In this document: positions 1 to 10,319 of the stretch, piece after piece | Layout: each line of letters starts with the position of its first letter | Numbering within the stretch: position 1 is the stretch's first letter | Assembly: GCA_040902305.1 (NCBI GenBank) | Contig: JBBDXN010000130.1 | Span: forward strand, 18,880-82,879 | Direction of reading: 5' to 3' | DNA length: 64,000 bases | Source of the DNA: CAMLFJ01 sp040902305 | Lineage (GTDB): Bacteria > Methylomirabilota > Methylomirabilia > Rokubacteriales > CSP1-6 | Notes under the pieces: generated by a model | Databases searched by the model: none | The model's input: only the letters and a program-made list of their open reading frames with translations | What the model was told of the DNA's origin: nothing | Program-made: the position numbers and the translations under genes

Positions 1-1
1 G

Positions 2-715
2 GCGGTCCAGGACTATCAGGCGTCGCTGCGGTCCCTCGGCTTCGCCGTCGAGTCGCACGGGACCGAGATCACGCCGCTGCTGGACGAGGCCTGGGCCAGC
101 GCCTGGCAGCAGTCCTTCCCCGCCCGCGAGATCGGTCGGCGCCTCCTCGTGCTGCCGCCGTGGCTTCCGCAGCCGCCAGGGGCCCGGAAGGCCGGCCGCC
201 TGCCCGTGATCATCGAGCCCGGACGCGCCTTCGGCACCGGCCACCACGGCACGACCGAGGGCTGCCTCGTGCTGCTCGAGGAAGCGCTCGCCGCCGATCC
301 GGGCGCCGACACGCTCGACATCGGCACGGGCACCGGCATCCTGGCCATCGCGGCGCTCAAGCTCGGCGCCCCTACCGTGCTCGCGATCGACGTCGACCCC
401 GACGCGGTCGCCGCCACCCAGGTCAATGCCGGGCGGAACGGCTGCGCCGGCCTGACCGTCCGGCTGGTCGAGCCCCAGGAGGTGCGCGAGCGGTTTCCCC
501 TCGTCCTGGCGAATCTGCTGACCCACACCCACCTGGCGCTGGTCGCGCACTACGCCCGCCTCGTGGCCCCGGGCGGTTCTCTGGTGCTGGGTGGGATGCT
601 CGCCGACGAGGACGACCGGGTGAGCCAGGCCCTGGCCGGGGCCGGCTTCACGCCCCGCGCGCGCCTGCCGCTCGAGGGCTGGGCCTCACTCCGACTCCAG
701 GCGCCGCTTCCGTGA
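2..715 (+). CDS. prmA: Ribosomal protein L11 methyltransferase, 5'-truncated by window edge
   Basis: The reading frame is open from the first bases, so the true start lies upstream; about 237 C-terminal residues are visible. PrmA trimethylates ribosomal protein L11 using S-adenosylmethionine. Seen: the family signature FGTGHHGTT, the SAM-binding glycine motif DIGTGTGILAIAALKLGA, an acidic loop IDVDPDAV and LANLL at the position of the usual catalytic-loop motif. The stop codon overlaps the GTG start of rsmE (GTGA), so the two RNA/protein methylation genes are probably translationally coupled. Confidence 0.93.
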   Translation, partial: AVQDYQASLRSLGFAVESHGTEITPLLDEAWASAWQQSFPAREIGRRLLVLPPWLPQPPGARKAGRLPVIIEPGRAFGTGHHGTTEGCLVLLEEALAADPGADTLDIGTGTGILAIAALKLGAPTVLAIDVDPDAVAATQVNAGRNGCAGLTVRLVEPQEVRERFPLVLANLLTHTHLALVAHYARLVAPGGSLVLGGMLADEDDRVSQALAGAGFTPRARLPLEGWASLRLQAPLP

Positions 716-1455
716 CCCGCTTCCTCCACCTGGCTCCGGAGGCGGTCGATGGCGATCGGGTGGTCTTCGACGCCGCCGCGGCGCACCACCTGGGACGCGT
801 CTTGCGGGCGGCCGCGGGTGACGTGGTACAGGCGGTGGACGGTGGGGGCGCGCTCCTGTCGGTGCGTCTCACCGCCGTGACGGGTCGGCGTGCTGAAGGC
901 CTGATCGTGGGCCGCGCGCCGCTCGCCACCGAGTCCCCGCTCCACCTGACGCTGGCCCAGGCCATTCCGAAGGGCGACAAGATGGACGGCATCATCCGGA
1001 TGGCCACCGAGCTCGGCGTCACCCGCGTGGTGCCCCTGCTGACCGCGCGGACTCTGGTGCGGCTCGAGCCCGTGCGGTGGGGCTCGCGGGTGGGCCGGTG
1101 GCAACGGATCGCGAAGGAGGCGGCCCAGCAGAGCGGCCGCGCGGCGGTACCGGAGATCACGCCGCCCCGCGAGCTCTCCGCCTGGAGCCCCGAGGCCGAG
1201 GCGGCCGGGCTGCTGATCTGCCTGTGGGAAGAGGAGCGCGCGGGCCTCGACAAGCGCCTGCCGCCCGGACCCCGTCCCCGGGTGACCGTGGTCGTCGGCC
1301 CGGAGGGCGGGCTGACTCCGGAGGAGGCGCGAGGCCTCGCCGGCGCGGGCGCCCTCGTTGCCGGTCTCGGACCCCGCCTGCTCCGGACCGAGACCGCGGG
1401 GCCGGTAGCGGTGGCGCTGCTCCAGTCACGCTACGGCGATCTGGGCACCGCCTGA
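712..1455 (+). CDS. rsmE: 16S rRNA (uracil-1498-N3)-methyltransferase RsmE
   Basis: 247 residues, the normal length for RsmE, a SPOUT-class methyltransferase that modifies U1498 in the 30S decoding region. Seen: an N-terminal PUA-like part containing HHLGRVLRAAAGD, then QAIPKGDKMDGIIRMATELG. The SAM-binding knot follows, with VVVGPEGGLTPEE and LGPRLLRTETA, the diagnostic end of the family. The GTG start was chosen because it overlaps the prmA stop and gives the expected N-terminus VTRFLHL. It is followed two bases later by the archease-like gene. Confidence 0.95.
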   Translation: MTRFLHLAPEAVDGDRVVFDAAAAHHLGRVLRAAAGDVVQAVDGGGALLSVRLTAVTGRRAEGLIVGRAPLATESPLHLTLAQAIPKGDKMDGIIRMATELGVTRVVPLLTARTLVRLEPVRWGSRVGRWQRIAKEAAQQSGRAAVPEITPPRELSAWSPEAEAAGLLICLWEEERAGLDKRLPPGPRPRVTVVVGPEGGLTPEEARGLAGAGALVAGLGPRLLRTETAGPVAVALLQSRYGDLGTA

Positions 1456-1456
1456 G

Positions 1457-1861
1457 GTGGATCTCGCCGCCCAGGGTCGCACCCTGCCCGACGCCTTCTC
1501 CGCGATCGCGCTCGGTCTCTTTGCCGCCGCGGTGGACCTCGCATCAGTGGACGAGGTGGAGGTTCGGGAAGTGCGCGCGCACGGGGCGGGGCGCCCGGCG
1601 CTCCTGCGCCGGTGGCTGGAGGAATGCCTCTACGTCCACGAGGTCGAGGGGTTCGCATGCCGGTCGATCGAGTTCGCCGTGTTCGACGCCGCTCCCGCCA
1701 CCGGCGGCGAGGCGCTCCGGCTCCATGCCTTCCTCCGGGGCGAGCCGGTCGACCCGGCCCGGCATCAGATCAAGGGGTTGATCCGGGGCATCGCCAGCGA
1801 CGGGCTCTCGGTCGAGACCCAGGGCAATGGCTTCCGGGTCGGGGCCACCATCGAGCTCTGA
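1457..1861 (+). CDS. Archease-like protein
   Basis: 134 residues resembling archease (DUF101), a small metal-binding protein that activates the RNA ligase RtcB. Matching parts: GRTLPDAFSAIALGLFAAAVDL near the start, RRWLEECLYVHEVEG in the middle, and RGEPVDPARHQIKG, which matches the family's rGep.d..rHeiK block. It is divergent. The usual N-terminal His-Thr-Ala-Asp is missing upstream of the GTG start and only an Asp remains (residue 2). The K-A-x-T-Y-H block reads RGIASDG, and the terminal Asp is Glu. No rtcB lies in the window. Function as an RtcB activator is inference. Confidence 0.7.
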   Translation: MDLAAQGRTLPDAFSAIALGLFAAAVDLASVDEVEVREVRAHGAGRPALLRRWLEECLYVHEVEGFACRSIEFAVFDAAPATGGEALRLHAFLRGEPVDPARHQIKGLIRGIASDGLSVETQGNGFRVGATIEL

Positions 1862-1988
1862 TGTTGCTGATCTGACACAGAGGCCTTTCGGGGGTGTGTC
1901 ATTCCTGCAACCCCTTGCATAGACCCCAGCTTGCCGAAGTCGATAATTTCTGCACGTAAACAAATGCTTGCGTGGAATACTCCCCCGG

Positions 1989-2004
1989 TGGCACCTCGTT
2001 TGCC
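1989..2004 (+). promoter_or_regulatory. Possible sigma-54 (-24/-12) promoter before lpxC
   Basis: TGGCAC, five bases, then TTGCC, with GG and GC exactly ten bases apart, matches the RpoN consensus well. It ends only 16 bases before the lpxC ATG, which would leave a very short leader with no obvious Shine-Dalgarno. It may therefore be a chance match. NtrY/NtrX downstream would be a candidate activator. Confidence 0.35.
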
Positions 2005-2020
2005 TTCTATAGCCGCGGCC

Positions 2021-2941
2021 ATGGACTCACAGCAGACTCTGAGACGCCCGGTCACGATCGAGGGGATCGGGCTGCATTCGGGCGAGGCGGTCCGGATGAC
2101 CGTCTCGCCCGCCGGAGCCGATACCGGGATCCTGTTCCGGGCCGGTGACGGCACGCTGATTCCCGCCAACGCCGACCACGTCGTCGACAGCAACTCCGCG
2201 ACCACGATCGGGGCGTTCGGGGTGCGGGTGCGTACCATCGAGCACCTCATGGCCGCAGCGGCGGCTCTCGGCATCGACAACATGATGGTGGACATCGACG
2301 GGACCGAGGTGCCGGCCGCGGACGGCAGCGCCAAGCCCTTCGTGGACTTGCTGCACTCGGCCGGGCGGGGGAGCGTCGCAGCCCCGCGCCGTCCCATCAC
2401 CATCACCGAGCCGATCCGCGTGGGGACCGAGAGCCGATGGCTCGAGGTGCTGCCGTCCGCGTCGCTCCGCATCAGCTACACGCTCGACAACAGCCACCCG
2501 ATCATCGGGCTGCAGGCGGGCACCTTCGAGATCACGGAAGAGGTGTTCTCCCGCGAGCTGGCCGCCGCGCGCACCTACGGCTTTCTCAGAGACGTCCCGG
2601 CCATGCGGCAGAATGGGCTGGCCCGCGGGGGCTCGCTCGAGAACGCGATCGTGGTCGGCAAGCGCTCGGTGCTGAATGACAGCCTGCGTTATCCCGACGA
2701 GTTCGTCCGCCACAAGATCCTGGACGTGGTCGGCGACCTGTTTCTCCTGGGCCGGCCGCTCCGGGCGCACGTGGTCGGCCGCAATGCCGGGCACGCCCTG
2801 AACTATCAGCTCGTCGCCGCGATCCAGAAGGCGGTGGCGGCCGACCGCCGCCGCGTGGCCGCCCGCATCGTTCGCCCCGCCGTCCCGGCCCCGGTGTCCG
2901 CCACCGGCGACGGCTTCCTGCCCGGCGTCGCGGCCCTGTAG
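2021..2941 (+). CDS. lpxC: UDP-3-O-acyl-N-acetylglucosamine deacetylase
   Basis: 306 residues, matching the usual LpxC length of about 305. LpxC is the zinc amidase that carries out the first committed step of lipid A synthesis on the inner face of the cytoplasmic membrane. Zinc ligands are in place: His75 in TIEHLMAA, and His231 and Asp235 in RHKILDVVGD. The catalytic His258 lies in GHALNYQ. An in-frame TTG 90 bases upstream would add a non-conserved extension, so the ATG at 2021 is preferred. Its presence implies an LPS-bearing outer membrane. Confidence 0.96.
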   Translation: MDSQQTLRRPVTIEGIGLHSGEAVRMTVSPAGADTGILFRAGDGTLIPANADHVVDSNSATTIGAFGVRVRTIEHLMAAAAALGIDNMMVDIDGTEVPAADGSAKPFVDLLHSAGRGSVAAPRRPITITEPIRVGTESRWLEVLPSASLRISYTLDNSHPIIGLQAGTFEITEEVFSRELAAARTYGFLRDVPAMRQNGLARGGSLENAIVVGKRSVLNDSLRYPDEFVRHKILDVVGDLFLLGRPLRAHVVGRNAGHALNYQLVAAIQKAVAADRRRVAARIVRPAVPAPVSATGDGFLPGVAAL

Positions 2942-3040
2942 GCCGTCGCCTCTTCCGCTCCCGCTTCCCACCCGCCCCGGGGCCCCGGCCCCGAACCGGT
3001 GCGCCCGTCGGGCCCGACGCTATAATGGTGCGGCTGCTCT

Positions 3041-3628
3041 ATGGGGACTCGCCGCCGCCATCCGATCTGGAGCGTTGCGCTCGCCGCGAGCGTGCTCGCC
3101 GGCGTCCTGCTGGGCGCCCCGGGGGTGGAGGCCGAAGTCCGGGTCAGCAATCTGGCCGTCTTCCTCAACGACTACGACGTCACGGTCACGGTGGTGCTGT
3201 TCGGGGCGGTGCCGAGCGCGCTGCATGAGAGCCTGCACACCGGCATCGCGGCCCACGTGCGGTACTACGTCGAGCTCTGGCAGCACACCCGCATGGGAGT
3301 GGACCGGCGCCTGCAGGCGCGCACGGTGGAGCGCCAGCTCACCTACAACGTCCTCACCAGGGAATACAAAGTCGCGCCGCTCAAGGGCGAGCAGCGGGAG
3401 CCGATGCTGACCAAGGACCTGCGCGAGGCCCAGCGACTGATCTCGGAGTTGCGGGTTGGTCAGCTCGCGCCGGTGGCCGCGCTGGACAAGCAAGAGCTCT
3501 ACTACGTGCGGGTGCGCTCCGACGTTTCGCTCGGCGGCGTCAACTCCTGGTTCGCGCGGATGACCGGCGAGGCCGAGGAGACCCCGTGGGTGCAGTCGAG
3601 CCTGCTCACCCCGGTGCGAAGCCAGTGA
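3041..3628 (+). CDS. DUF4390 domain protein, exported
   Basis: 195 residues. The first 31 form a signal peptide: basic MGTRRRH, a hydrophobic core VALAASVLAGVLLG, and a likely cut after GVEA. The rest matches DUF4390, a periplasmic domain of unknown function commonly encoded directly before NtrY-like kinases. A TATAAT at 3021-3026 lies just upstream without a convincing -35. Its TGA overlaps the GTG start of the kinase gene, which supports a shared role, perhaps as an accessory to sensing. That role is inference. Confidence 0.85.
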   Translation: MGTRRRHPIWSVALAASVLAGVLLGAPGVEAEVRVSNLAVFLNDYDVTVTVVLFGAVPSALHESLHTGIAAHVRYYVELWQHTRMGVDRRLQARTVERQLTYNVLTREYKVAPLKGEQREPMLTKDLREAQRLISELRVGQLAPVAALDKQELYYVRVRSDVSLGGVNSWFARMTGEAEETPWVQSSLLTPVRSQ

Positions 3629-5871
3629 CGCCGCCGACACCCCCGCCGGACCGGGTGCACGAACAGGAGAAGCGCAAGCGGAACCTGCTCATCACCGCGG
3701 GGGTCCTCGTTCTCCTCGTGGTGGCGACCGTCTTCGAGGTGGGCATCCGGGCCCCCCAGATCCCGTTCGCCTCCAACCTCATCGTCTTCTTCCTCTTCAA
3801 CCTCAACCTGATCGTGTTCCTGCTGCTGCTGGTGCTCCTCTTCCGCAATCTCGTCAAGCTGTCCTTCGAGCGCCGGCAGAAGATCATCGGCTCCCGGTTC
3901 AAGGCCAAGCTCGTCCTCACCTTCCTGGCCCTGGCGCTGGCCCCGGGCATCCTGATCTTCCTCATCGCCTCCACCTTCATCACCACCTCCATCGAGGGGT
4001 GGTTCAAGCCCCAGGTCGAGAAGCCGCTCGACCAGGCCATGGAGGTGGCCCAGACCTACTACCAGAGCCTCGAGACCACCGCGCTGCGCCACGCCCGGTA
4101 CATGGGCCGGGTGGTCGAGCGCGACGGGCTCCTCGCCGAGACCAAGCGCGAGGCGCTGGCCGGCTACCTGACCGAGCAGCAGGACCGGCTCGGGGTGGCC
4201 GCGATCACGATCTTCAACCGCGACGGGCAGGAGCTGGTGCACGTCAAGAACCCGGTGCTGGCCCGGGTCCCTACCCGCGAGGCCAACAGCGAGAACGTCA
4301 AGCAGGCCCTCGCCGGGCAGGAGATCACCACCGTCCACGAGCTGGACAACGGCGACATGATCCAGGCGATGGTGCCGGTCCGGGAGGGCGAGCAGGCGGT
4401 GCCCGCGGCGATCGTGGTGGCCATCCACGTGCCCCAGCGGCTCGAAGCGCGGCTGCGCAACATCAGCCAGGCCTTCCAGGAGTACAAGCAGCTCCGCCTG
4501 CTCAAGAACCCGATCAAGGGCATCTACATCCTGCTCTTCCTGCTGATGACCCTGATCATCGTCTTCTCCGCCACCTGGTTCGGCCTCTACCTGGCCCGGG
4601 GCATCACCGAGCCGATCCAGATGCTGGCCGAGGGCACCCGGGAGGTGGCGGCGGGCAACCTGAAGTACAAGGTGACGGTCCGGGCCGACGACGAGATCGG
4701 CATCCTGGTGGACTCCTTCAACCGGATGACCGGCGACCTCGCCGCGTCCCAGTCCAAGCTCGAAGAGACGTACCAGGACCTGCGGGCCAAGCATGGCGAG
4801 GTGGAGGATCGCCGCCGCTACACCGAGACCGTGCTGGAGGCGGTGGCCACCGGGGTGGTGTCGCTCGACGCGGAGGGGCGCGTCACCACCGTCAACGGCG
4901 CGGCCGAGCGGCTGCTCGGTCTCACCGGCGCCCAGATCCAGGGCCGGCCCGCCGCGCGGGTGTTCCACTCGCACGAGTACGCCGAGATCGACGCGTTGAT
5001 CCAGCGCATGCGCCGCGGGCGTGAGGGCATGCTGGACCGCGAGGTGCATCTCCGCCGCGGCGGCCAGGCGGTTGCCCTGCTCGCCTCCGCCACCGCGCTG
5101 CGCGGGCCCGACGGGGCCTACCTCGGGATGGTGCTGGCCTTCGACGACCTCACCGAGCTGTTGAAAGCGCAGCGTCTGGCCGCCTGGCGCGAGGTCGCCC
5201 AGCGCATCGCGCACGAGATCAAGAACCCGCTCACCCCGATCCAGCTCTCGGCCCAGCGGTTGAGGCGCCGGCTCGCGGCCGGGGGCAGCCCCGACGAGAA
5301 GCGGCTCCTCGAGGAGGCCACCGCCACTATCATCCAGGAGGTAGAGGGCCTCCGGCAGCTCGTGGACGAGTTCTCGCGCTTCGCCCGGATGCCCGCGCTC
5401 ACCCCCAAGGCTACCGACCTGGCCCGGCTGCTCGAGGGCGTGGTCGTGCTGTACCGCGAGTCGCACCCGAGCCTGGCCATCCGCGCCGCGTTCTCGCCGG
5501 ACCTGCCGCCGATCGAGGTGGACCCGGACCAGATCAAGCGCGCGGTCCTCAACCTGGTCGACAACGCGGTGGAGGCGGTGGGCGGGACCGGCGAAGTGGT
5601 GGTGCAGACCGCGTGGCTGCCCGAGTCGAATCGGGCCCGCATCGTGGTCACCGACGACGGCCCGGGCGTCGCCGCGGAGGATCGCGAGCGCCTCTTCATG
5701 CCCTACTTCTCGACCAAGGCCACCGGCATGGGCCTGGGCCTGCCCATCGTCCACCAGATCGTCTCCGATCACGGCGGGACGATTCGGGTGGAAGACAATG
5801 CGCCGCACGGCAGCCGCTTCGTGATCGAGCTGCCCGCGGGCCGGCCGGTGGCCGCGCCGGTGCAGGCCTGA
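3625..5871 (+). CDS. NtrY-like sensor histidine kinase
   Basis: 748 residues. Three membrane segments lie near residues 21-40, 50-75 and 95-118. They are followed by a periplasmic sensor region to about 297, a fourth segment at about 298-322, HAMP, a PAS domain (about 392-508), the phosphoacceptor His530 in RIAHEIKNPLTPIQLSAQRL, and an ATPase domain with LVDNAVEAVG, DDGPGVA and GMGLGLPIV. The order and the NPLTPIQLSAQRL box are typical of NtrY. The GTG start overlaps the DUF4390 stop (GTGA) and avoids an upstream extension. It pairs with the NtrX-like regulator 13 bases downstream. Confidence 0.93.
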   Translation: MTPPTPPPDRVHEQEKRKRNLLITAGVLVLLVVATVFEVGIRAPQIPFASNLIVFFLFNLNLIVFLLLLVLLFRNLVKLSFERRQKIIGSRFKAKLVLTFLALALAPGILIFLIASTFITTSIEGWFKPQVEKPLDQAMEVAQTYYQSLETTALRHARYMGRVVERDGLLAETKREALAGYLTEQQDRLGVAAITIFNRDGQELVHVKNPVLARVPTREANSENVKQALAGQEITTVHELDNGDMIQAMVPVREGEQAVPAAIVVAIHVPQRLEARLRNISQAFQEYKQLRLLKNPIKGIYILLFLLMTLIIVFSATWFGLYLARGITEPIQMLAEGTREVAAGNLKYKVTVRADDEIGILVDSFNRMTGDLAASQSKLEETYQDLRAKHGEVEDRRRYTETVLEAVATGVVSLDAEGRVTTVNGAAERLLGLTGAQIQGRPAARVFHSHEYAEIDALIQRMRRGREGMLDREVHLRRGGQAVALLASATALRGPDGAYLGMVLAFDDLTELLKAQRLAAWREVAQRIAHEIKNPLTPIQLSAQRLRRRLAAGGSPDEKRLLEEATATIIQEVEGLRQLVDEFSRFARMPALTPKATDLARLLEGVVVLYRESHPSLAIRAAFSPDLPPIEVDPDQIKRAVLNLVDNAVEAVGGTGEVVVQTAWLPESNRARIVVTDDGPGVAAEDRERLFMPYFSTKATGMGLGLPIVHQIVSDHGGTIRVEDNAPHGSRFVIELPAGRPVAAPVQA

Positions 5872-5884
5872 GGCCGGGAGCCCG

Positions 5885-7249
<1,365 letters not shown>

Positions 7250-7252
7250 CTT

Positions 7253-7290
7253 CTCCCTCTCCCCTCTGGGGAGAGGGCAGGGTGAGGGAC
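7253..7290 (+). repeat. Palindromic element, copy A
   Basis: An inverted repeat, CTCCCTCTCCCC / GGGGAGAGGG, followed by CAGGGTGAGGG. It shares the 16-base core GAGAGGGCAGGGTGAG with the copies at 19154 and 44336 in the same orientation. It sits directly after the ntrX-like stop and could also act as a weak transcript-end hairpin, though no T-tract follows. The remaining intergenic bases to 7518 show no gene. Confidence 0.8.
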
Positions 7291-7518
7291 GTGTCTGCCG
7301 CTAGTCCTCCTCGATCTTGAGAGCGTTGCAGATCGAGGCGGACCCCGCAAGCTCGACAGAATTACGCTCCGTCACGATTCGGAGCCCGGCACCGGGGGCA
7401 TTCCATCCCGGATTCTCCCATCACGCGGAACGGTTGATGACCAAGGGGCCTGTCAATCAGCTCGGTCCGGGGATGGCTGCGTGACGCAACCCTTCTGCCC
7501 TTACATGGCGCAGCGCGA

Positions 7519-8520
7519 CTAGGTGCTGGCGGGCGTGATGACGGTCTTCGCCCCACGCCCGGCGGCGGCGTGCGCGAAGGCTTCCTCGATGCGCGCGAGC
7601 GGGAACCGCGCGCCGATCAGGCGCTTGACCCCGAGCTTCGGGAGCACCGCGAGGGCGCGGCGGAAGGCGGTGCCCCGGCCGTAGGCGCCATGGATCCGGA
7701 CCTCGCGGAAGTGGACGTCGAAGAGATCCATCGGCATGCGGCTACCCTTCGGATTGACGCCGACGAGCTGCAGCACCCCGGTGGGCTTGACCAGCGCGAA
7801 GGCCTCCCCCACCAGCTCCGGCTTGCCCACCGCCTCGCAGACCACGTCGGCGCCGCGCCCACCGGTCAGCGTCATCACCCGCTCGTGGAGGCTCTCGCGC
7901 GTGGGGTCCACCACCACGCGGGCCCCGAGCTTGCGCGCGATCTGCCGCCGCTCCTCGAGGGGGTCGGACAGGATGAGGCGGCCGGCGCCCCGGCGGCGGG
8001 CCAGCGCCATGGTCAGGAGGCCCATGATACCGCCGCCCATGACGACCACGGTGGCGTTGCGCGGCATCCGGAACATCTCGAGCCCGGACAGGCAGCACGA
8101 GGCCGGCTCGGCCAGCGCCGCGGTCACGGGATCGAGGCCGCGCGGCAGCGGGTGCACGCAGTGCGCCGGCAGCGCGGCGCGCTCCGCGAAGCCGCCCACC
8201 CGCGTGGCCCTGGCGCACTGGCTGATGCGGCCGTTCTGACAGGGGAGGCAGGCGCCGCAGCCGTAGGAAGGCTCGCACGCCACCGCGCGGCCGATGAAGC
8301 GGCGGCTCACGCCCCGGCCGACCTCGCGCACCACCCCCGAGTACTCGTGGCCCATGATCATGGGCGGCGTCCACGGGAAGAGGCCCTGGGTGGCGTGCAG
8401 ATCGGTGCCGCAGATGCCGGCGGCGGCCACGTCCACCACCACCTGCCCCGGCCCCGCCACTGGCTCGGGCACCTCGTCGAGGGTGAACCGGCTGCCGCCC
8501 CGCCAGGTCGCGACCTTCAC
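7519..8520 (-). CDS. Zinc-dependent alcohol/polyol dehydrogenase (MDR family)
   Basis: 333 residues of the medium-chain dehydrogenase family. Catalytic zinc motifs: CGTDLHATQG and GHEYSGVV. Structural zinc cysteines are spread over CGACLPCQNGRISQCA. The NAD(P)-binding motif is VMGGGIMG. It probably oxidises an alcohol or sugar alcohol with NAD(P); the substrate cannot be read from sequence. The GTG start overlaps the stop of the upstream luciferase-like gene (GTGA on the minus strand) and gives the proper N-terminus VKVATW, so the pair forms an operon. Confidence 0.87.
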   Translation of the reverse strand: MKVATWRGGSRFTLDEVPEPVAGPGQVVVDVAAAGICGTDLHATQGLFPWTPPMIMGHEYSGVVREVGRGVSRRFIGRAVACEPSYGCGACLPCQNGRISQCARATRVGGFAERAALPAHCVHPLPRGLDPVTAALAEPASCCLSGLEMFRMPRNATVVVMGGGIMGLLTMALARRRGAGRLILSDPLEERRQIARKLGARVVVDPTRESLHERVMTLTGGRGADVVCEAVGKPELVGEAFALVKPTGVLQLVGVNPKGSRMPMDLFDVHFREVRIHGAYGRGTAFRRALAVLPKLGVKRLIGARFPLARIEEAFAHAAAGRGAKTVITPAST

Positions 8521-9626
8521 GGACGGGGCGCGGCGGCGTGCTTCGAGAACTGCGGCATCACCTGGGTGGCGAGCAGCTCCATCGAGCGGCGCCACAGGGC
8601 GGGCTGATCCCAGTCGTGCCCGCCCATCAGGAGGGTGCCGAAGGGCCCCGTCTCCTCGCGGAGCGCCACCAGCTGCTCGGTCACGCGCCGCGGGCTGCCC
8701 GCGATAATCAGGGCCCGCTTGATCATGTCCACTGTCACGTCCTCGTCGGGGATGAGGAGGTCGGGCTTGAGCATGAAGAGCGCCTTGCGACCCTTCGAGA
8801 AGCTGTGGTGGAAGAACCGGTAGTAGAAGGAGAGCCCGTTGTCGGGGTCGGCGAGGTAGTCCTCCGCCTCCGCCTCGCTCTCGGTCACGAGCACGCTCCG
8901 CGACACGCGCCAGATGCTCGGATCCGGCCGGCGGCCCGCGCGCTCGCAGCCCTCGACGTACTTCTCCCAGTGCCCGCGCAGGTACCGGCGGTGGAAGAAC
9001 TGGCCGGAGACCGGGATCCAGCCGCGCTCACCCGCGGTGACCGCGCTGCTGGAGCTGGGCGTGAGCAGGGAGAGCGCGATGGGCGGGTGCGGCCGCTGGT
9101 AAGGCCGCGGCACGGTGCCGACCTTGAACTCGGGCCAGATACCGTTCTTGAGCGAGATCTTCCAGAAGCGGCCGTCGATCTCGTAGGGCGGGTCGTGGGC
9201 CCAGAGTTTGAGCACGGTCTCGATGGACTCGATCACCATCTGCGGGCGCAGCTCGGCCTGGCCCACGTCGAACATCTCGAGGTCGCTCACGAGGCCGCCG
9301 GGGCCGATGCCCATGATGAAGCGGCCGCGGCAGAGCTGGTCGAACATGGCCGCGTGCGCCGCCACGGTGGCCGGGTGGAGCTGCGGCAGGTTCATGACGC
9401 CGGTGCCGAAGCGGATCTGGGTGGTGCGGGGAATCAGGGTGGCGAAGAAGATGAGGGGCGAGGTGATGCGCTCGCTCCACGACGAGAAATGCTCGCCCAC
9501 GAAGGCCTCGGTGAAGCCGAGCCGGTCGGCCAGGACGATGGCCTCCTGGTCCTCCTCGAGGATGGTCGCGTAGTCCCGGTCCGGGTGATGGAACGGCATG
9601 GTGAACATGCCGAGCTTGACCGTCAT
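8517..9626 (-). CDS. LLM-class flavin-dependent oxidoreductase
   Basis: 369 residues with the bacterial luciferase-like TIM-barrel pattern. The N-terminus is KLGMFTMPFHHP, followed by EAFVGEHFSSW, IRFGTGVMNLPQLHP and FIMGIGPGG. These proteins use reduced flavin to oxygenate small organic substrates or, with F420, to oxidise them. The substrate here is unknown. The ATG at 9626 (MTVKLGMF) is preferred over one six codons upstream. The C-terminus overlaps the dehydrogenase start, which suggests consecutive steps in one oxidation pathway. Confidence 0.9.
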   Translation of the reverse strand: MTVKLGMFTMPFHHPDRDYATILEEDQEAIVLADRLGFTEAFVGEHFSSWSERITSPLIFFATLIPRTTQIRFGTGVMNLPQLHPATVAAHAAMFDQLCRGRFIMGIGPGGLVSDLEMFDVGQAELRPQMVIESIETVLKLWAHDPPYEIDGRFWKISLKNGIWPEFKVGTVPRPYQRPHPPIALSLLTPSSSSAVTAGERGWIPVSGQFFHRRYLRGHWEKYVEGCERAGRRPDPSIWRVSRSVLVTESEAEAEDYLADPDNGLSFYYRFFHHSFSKGRKALFMLKPDLLIPDEDVTVDMIKRALIIAGSPRRVTEQLVALREETGPFGTLLMGGHDWDQPALWRRSMELLATQVMPQFSKHAAAPRP

Positions 9627-9668
9627 CGAGGCCTCCGTGGGCACACGAGAATGCTTCCGATCGCTCCG

Positions 9669-10274
9669 CTACTTCTTGGCCCCGAGCCGCGTCTCCATCA
9701 GCAGCTTCACCTCGGCGGCGGCGGCGCGCCACAGCGCCCCGCCCGGCTTGTCGTACTCGGCCTGGACCTGCGTGCGGAACTCGGCCATCGCCGCGTCCTG
9801 CTGGTCCTTGGGCGCGCCCTGGGGCACCGCCCCCAGCGTCCGGGCGCGGATCCCGGTCGTCACGCCGGTGGCGCCGTGCGCGCGCTCGAGCCAGCGGCCG
9901 ATCTCGTTCCAGTCCTTGTCGAAGAAGACCACCACCGGGATGGACTGGTAGCCGTTGTTCAGGAACGTGTCCCGCAGGTCGGCGTTCTGATCGCGCAGGA
10001 ACACGCGCAGCTCGGCACCCGGCATCGCCTCGACGATGTGGGCGATCAGAGGGGAGTTGCGGTGCACGTCGCCGCACCAGTTCTCGGCGAGCATCACGAC
10101 GTACCTGACCCCGCTGATGCCGCCGAAGAACTTGCGCTCCTCGTCGGTCAGCTTGGAGTTGGCGTAGTTCGTCTCGGTCTTGGCGCGGGTGTCGCCCATC
10201 TGGGCCATGTAGTCCTTCCAGGTCAAACCCGTGGTAAAGCGCTTCGCGTCGAGGGGAATCGTGAGCTGAGCCAT
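9669..10274 (-). CDS. Thioredoxin-like protein with single active-site cysteine
   Basis: 201 residues. A thioredoxin fold is suggested by VVMLAENWCGDVHRNSP and the later cis-proline segment YQSIPVVVFFDKDWNEIG. The usual CxxC or CxDC is reduced to WCGDV, so a two-cysteine disulfide cycle is not possible within this motif. No signal peptide is seen, so it is probably cytoplasmic. It lies 42 bases upstream of the luciferase-like gene on the same strand. Family assignment is good; the reaction is unknown. Confidence 0.75.
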   Translation of the reverse strand: MAQLTIPLDAKRFTTGLTWKDYMAQMGDTRAKTETNYANSKLTDEERKFFGGISGVRYVVMLAENWCGDVHRNSPLIAHIVEAMPGAELRVFLRDQNADLRDTFLNNGYQSIPVVVFFDKDWNEIGRWLERAHGATGVTTGIRARTLGAVPQGAPKDQQDAAMAEFRTQVQAEYDKPGGALWRAAAAEVKLLMETRLGAKK

Positions 10275-10319
10275 TTCGTCGTCCTCGCTTCGTGTGGGTT
10301 GTGGTTTGGGGCGTTGTGG

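Noticed and set aside
3021..3026. TATAAT before the DUF4390 gene as a promoter
   Set aside because: No reasonable -35, and it would leave almost no leader; kept only as a remark.
7291..7518. Possible small genes in the gap after the NtrX-like gene
   Set aside because: The frames have no ribosome site, no hydrophobic or conserved pattern and differ in codon use from neighbours.
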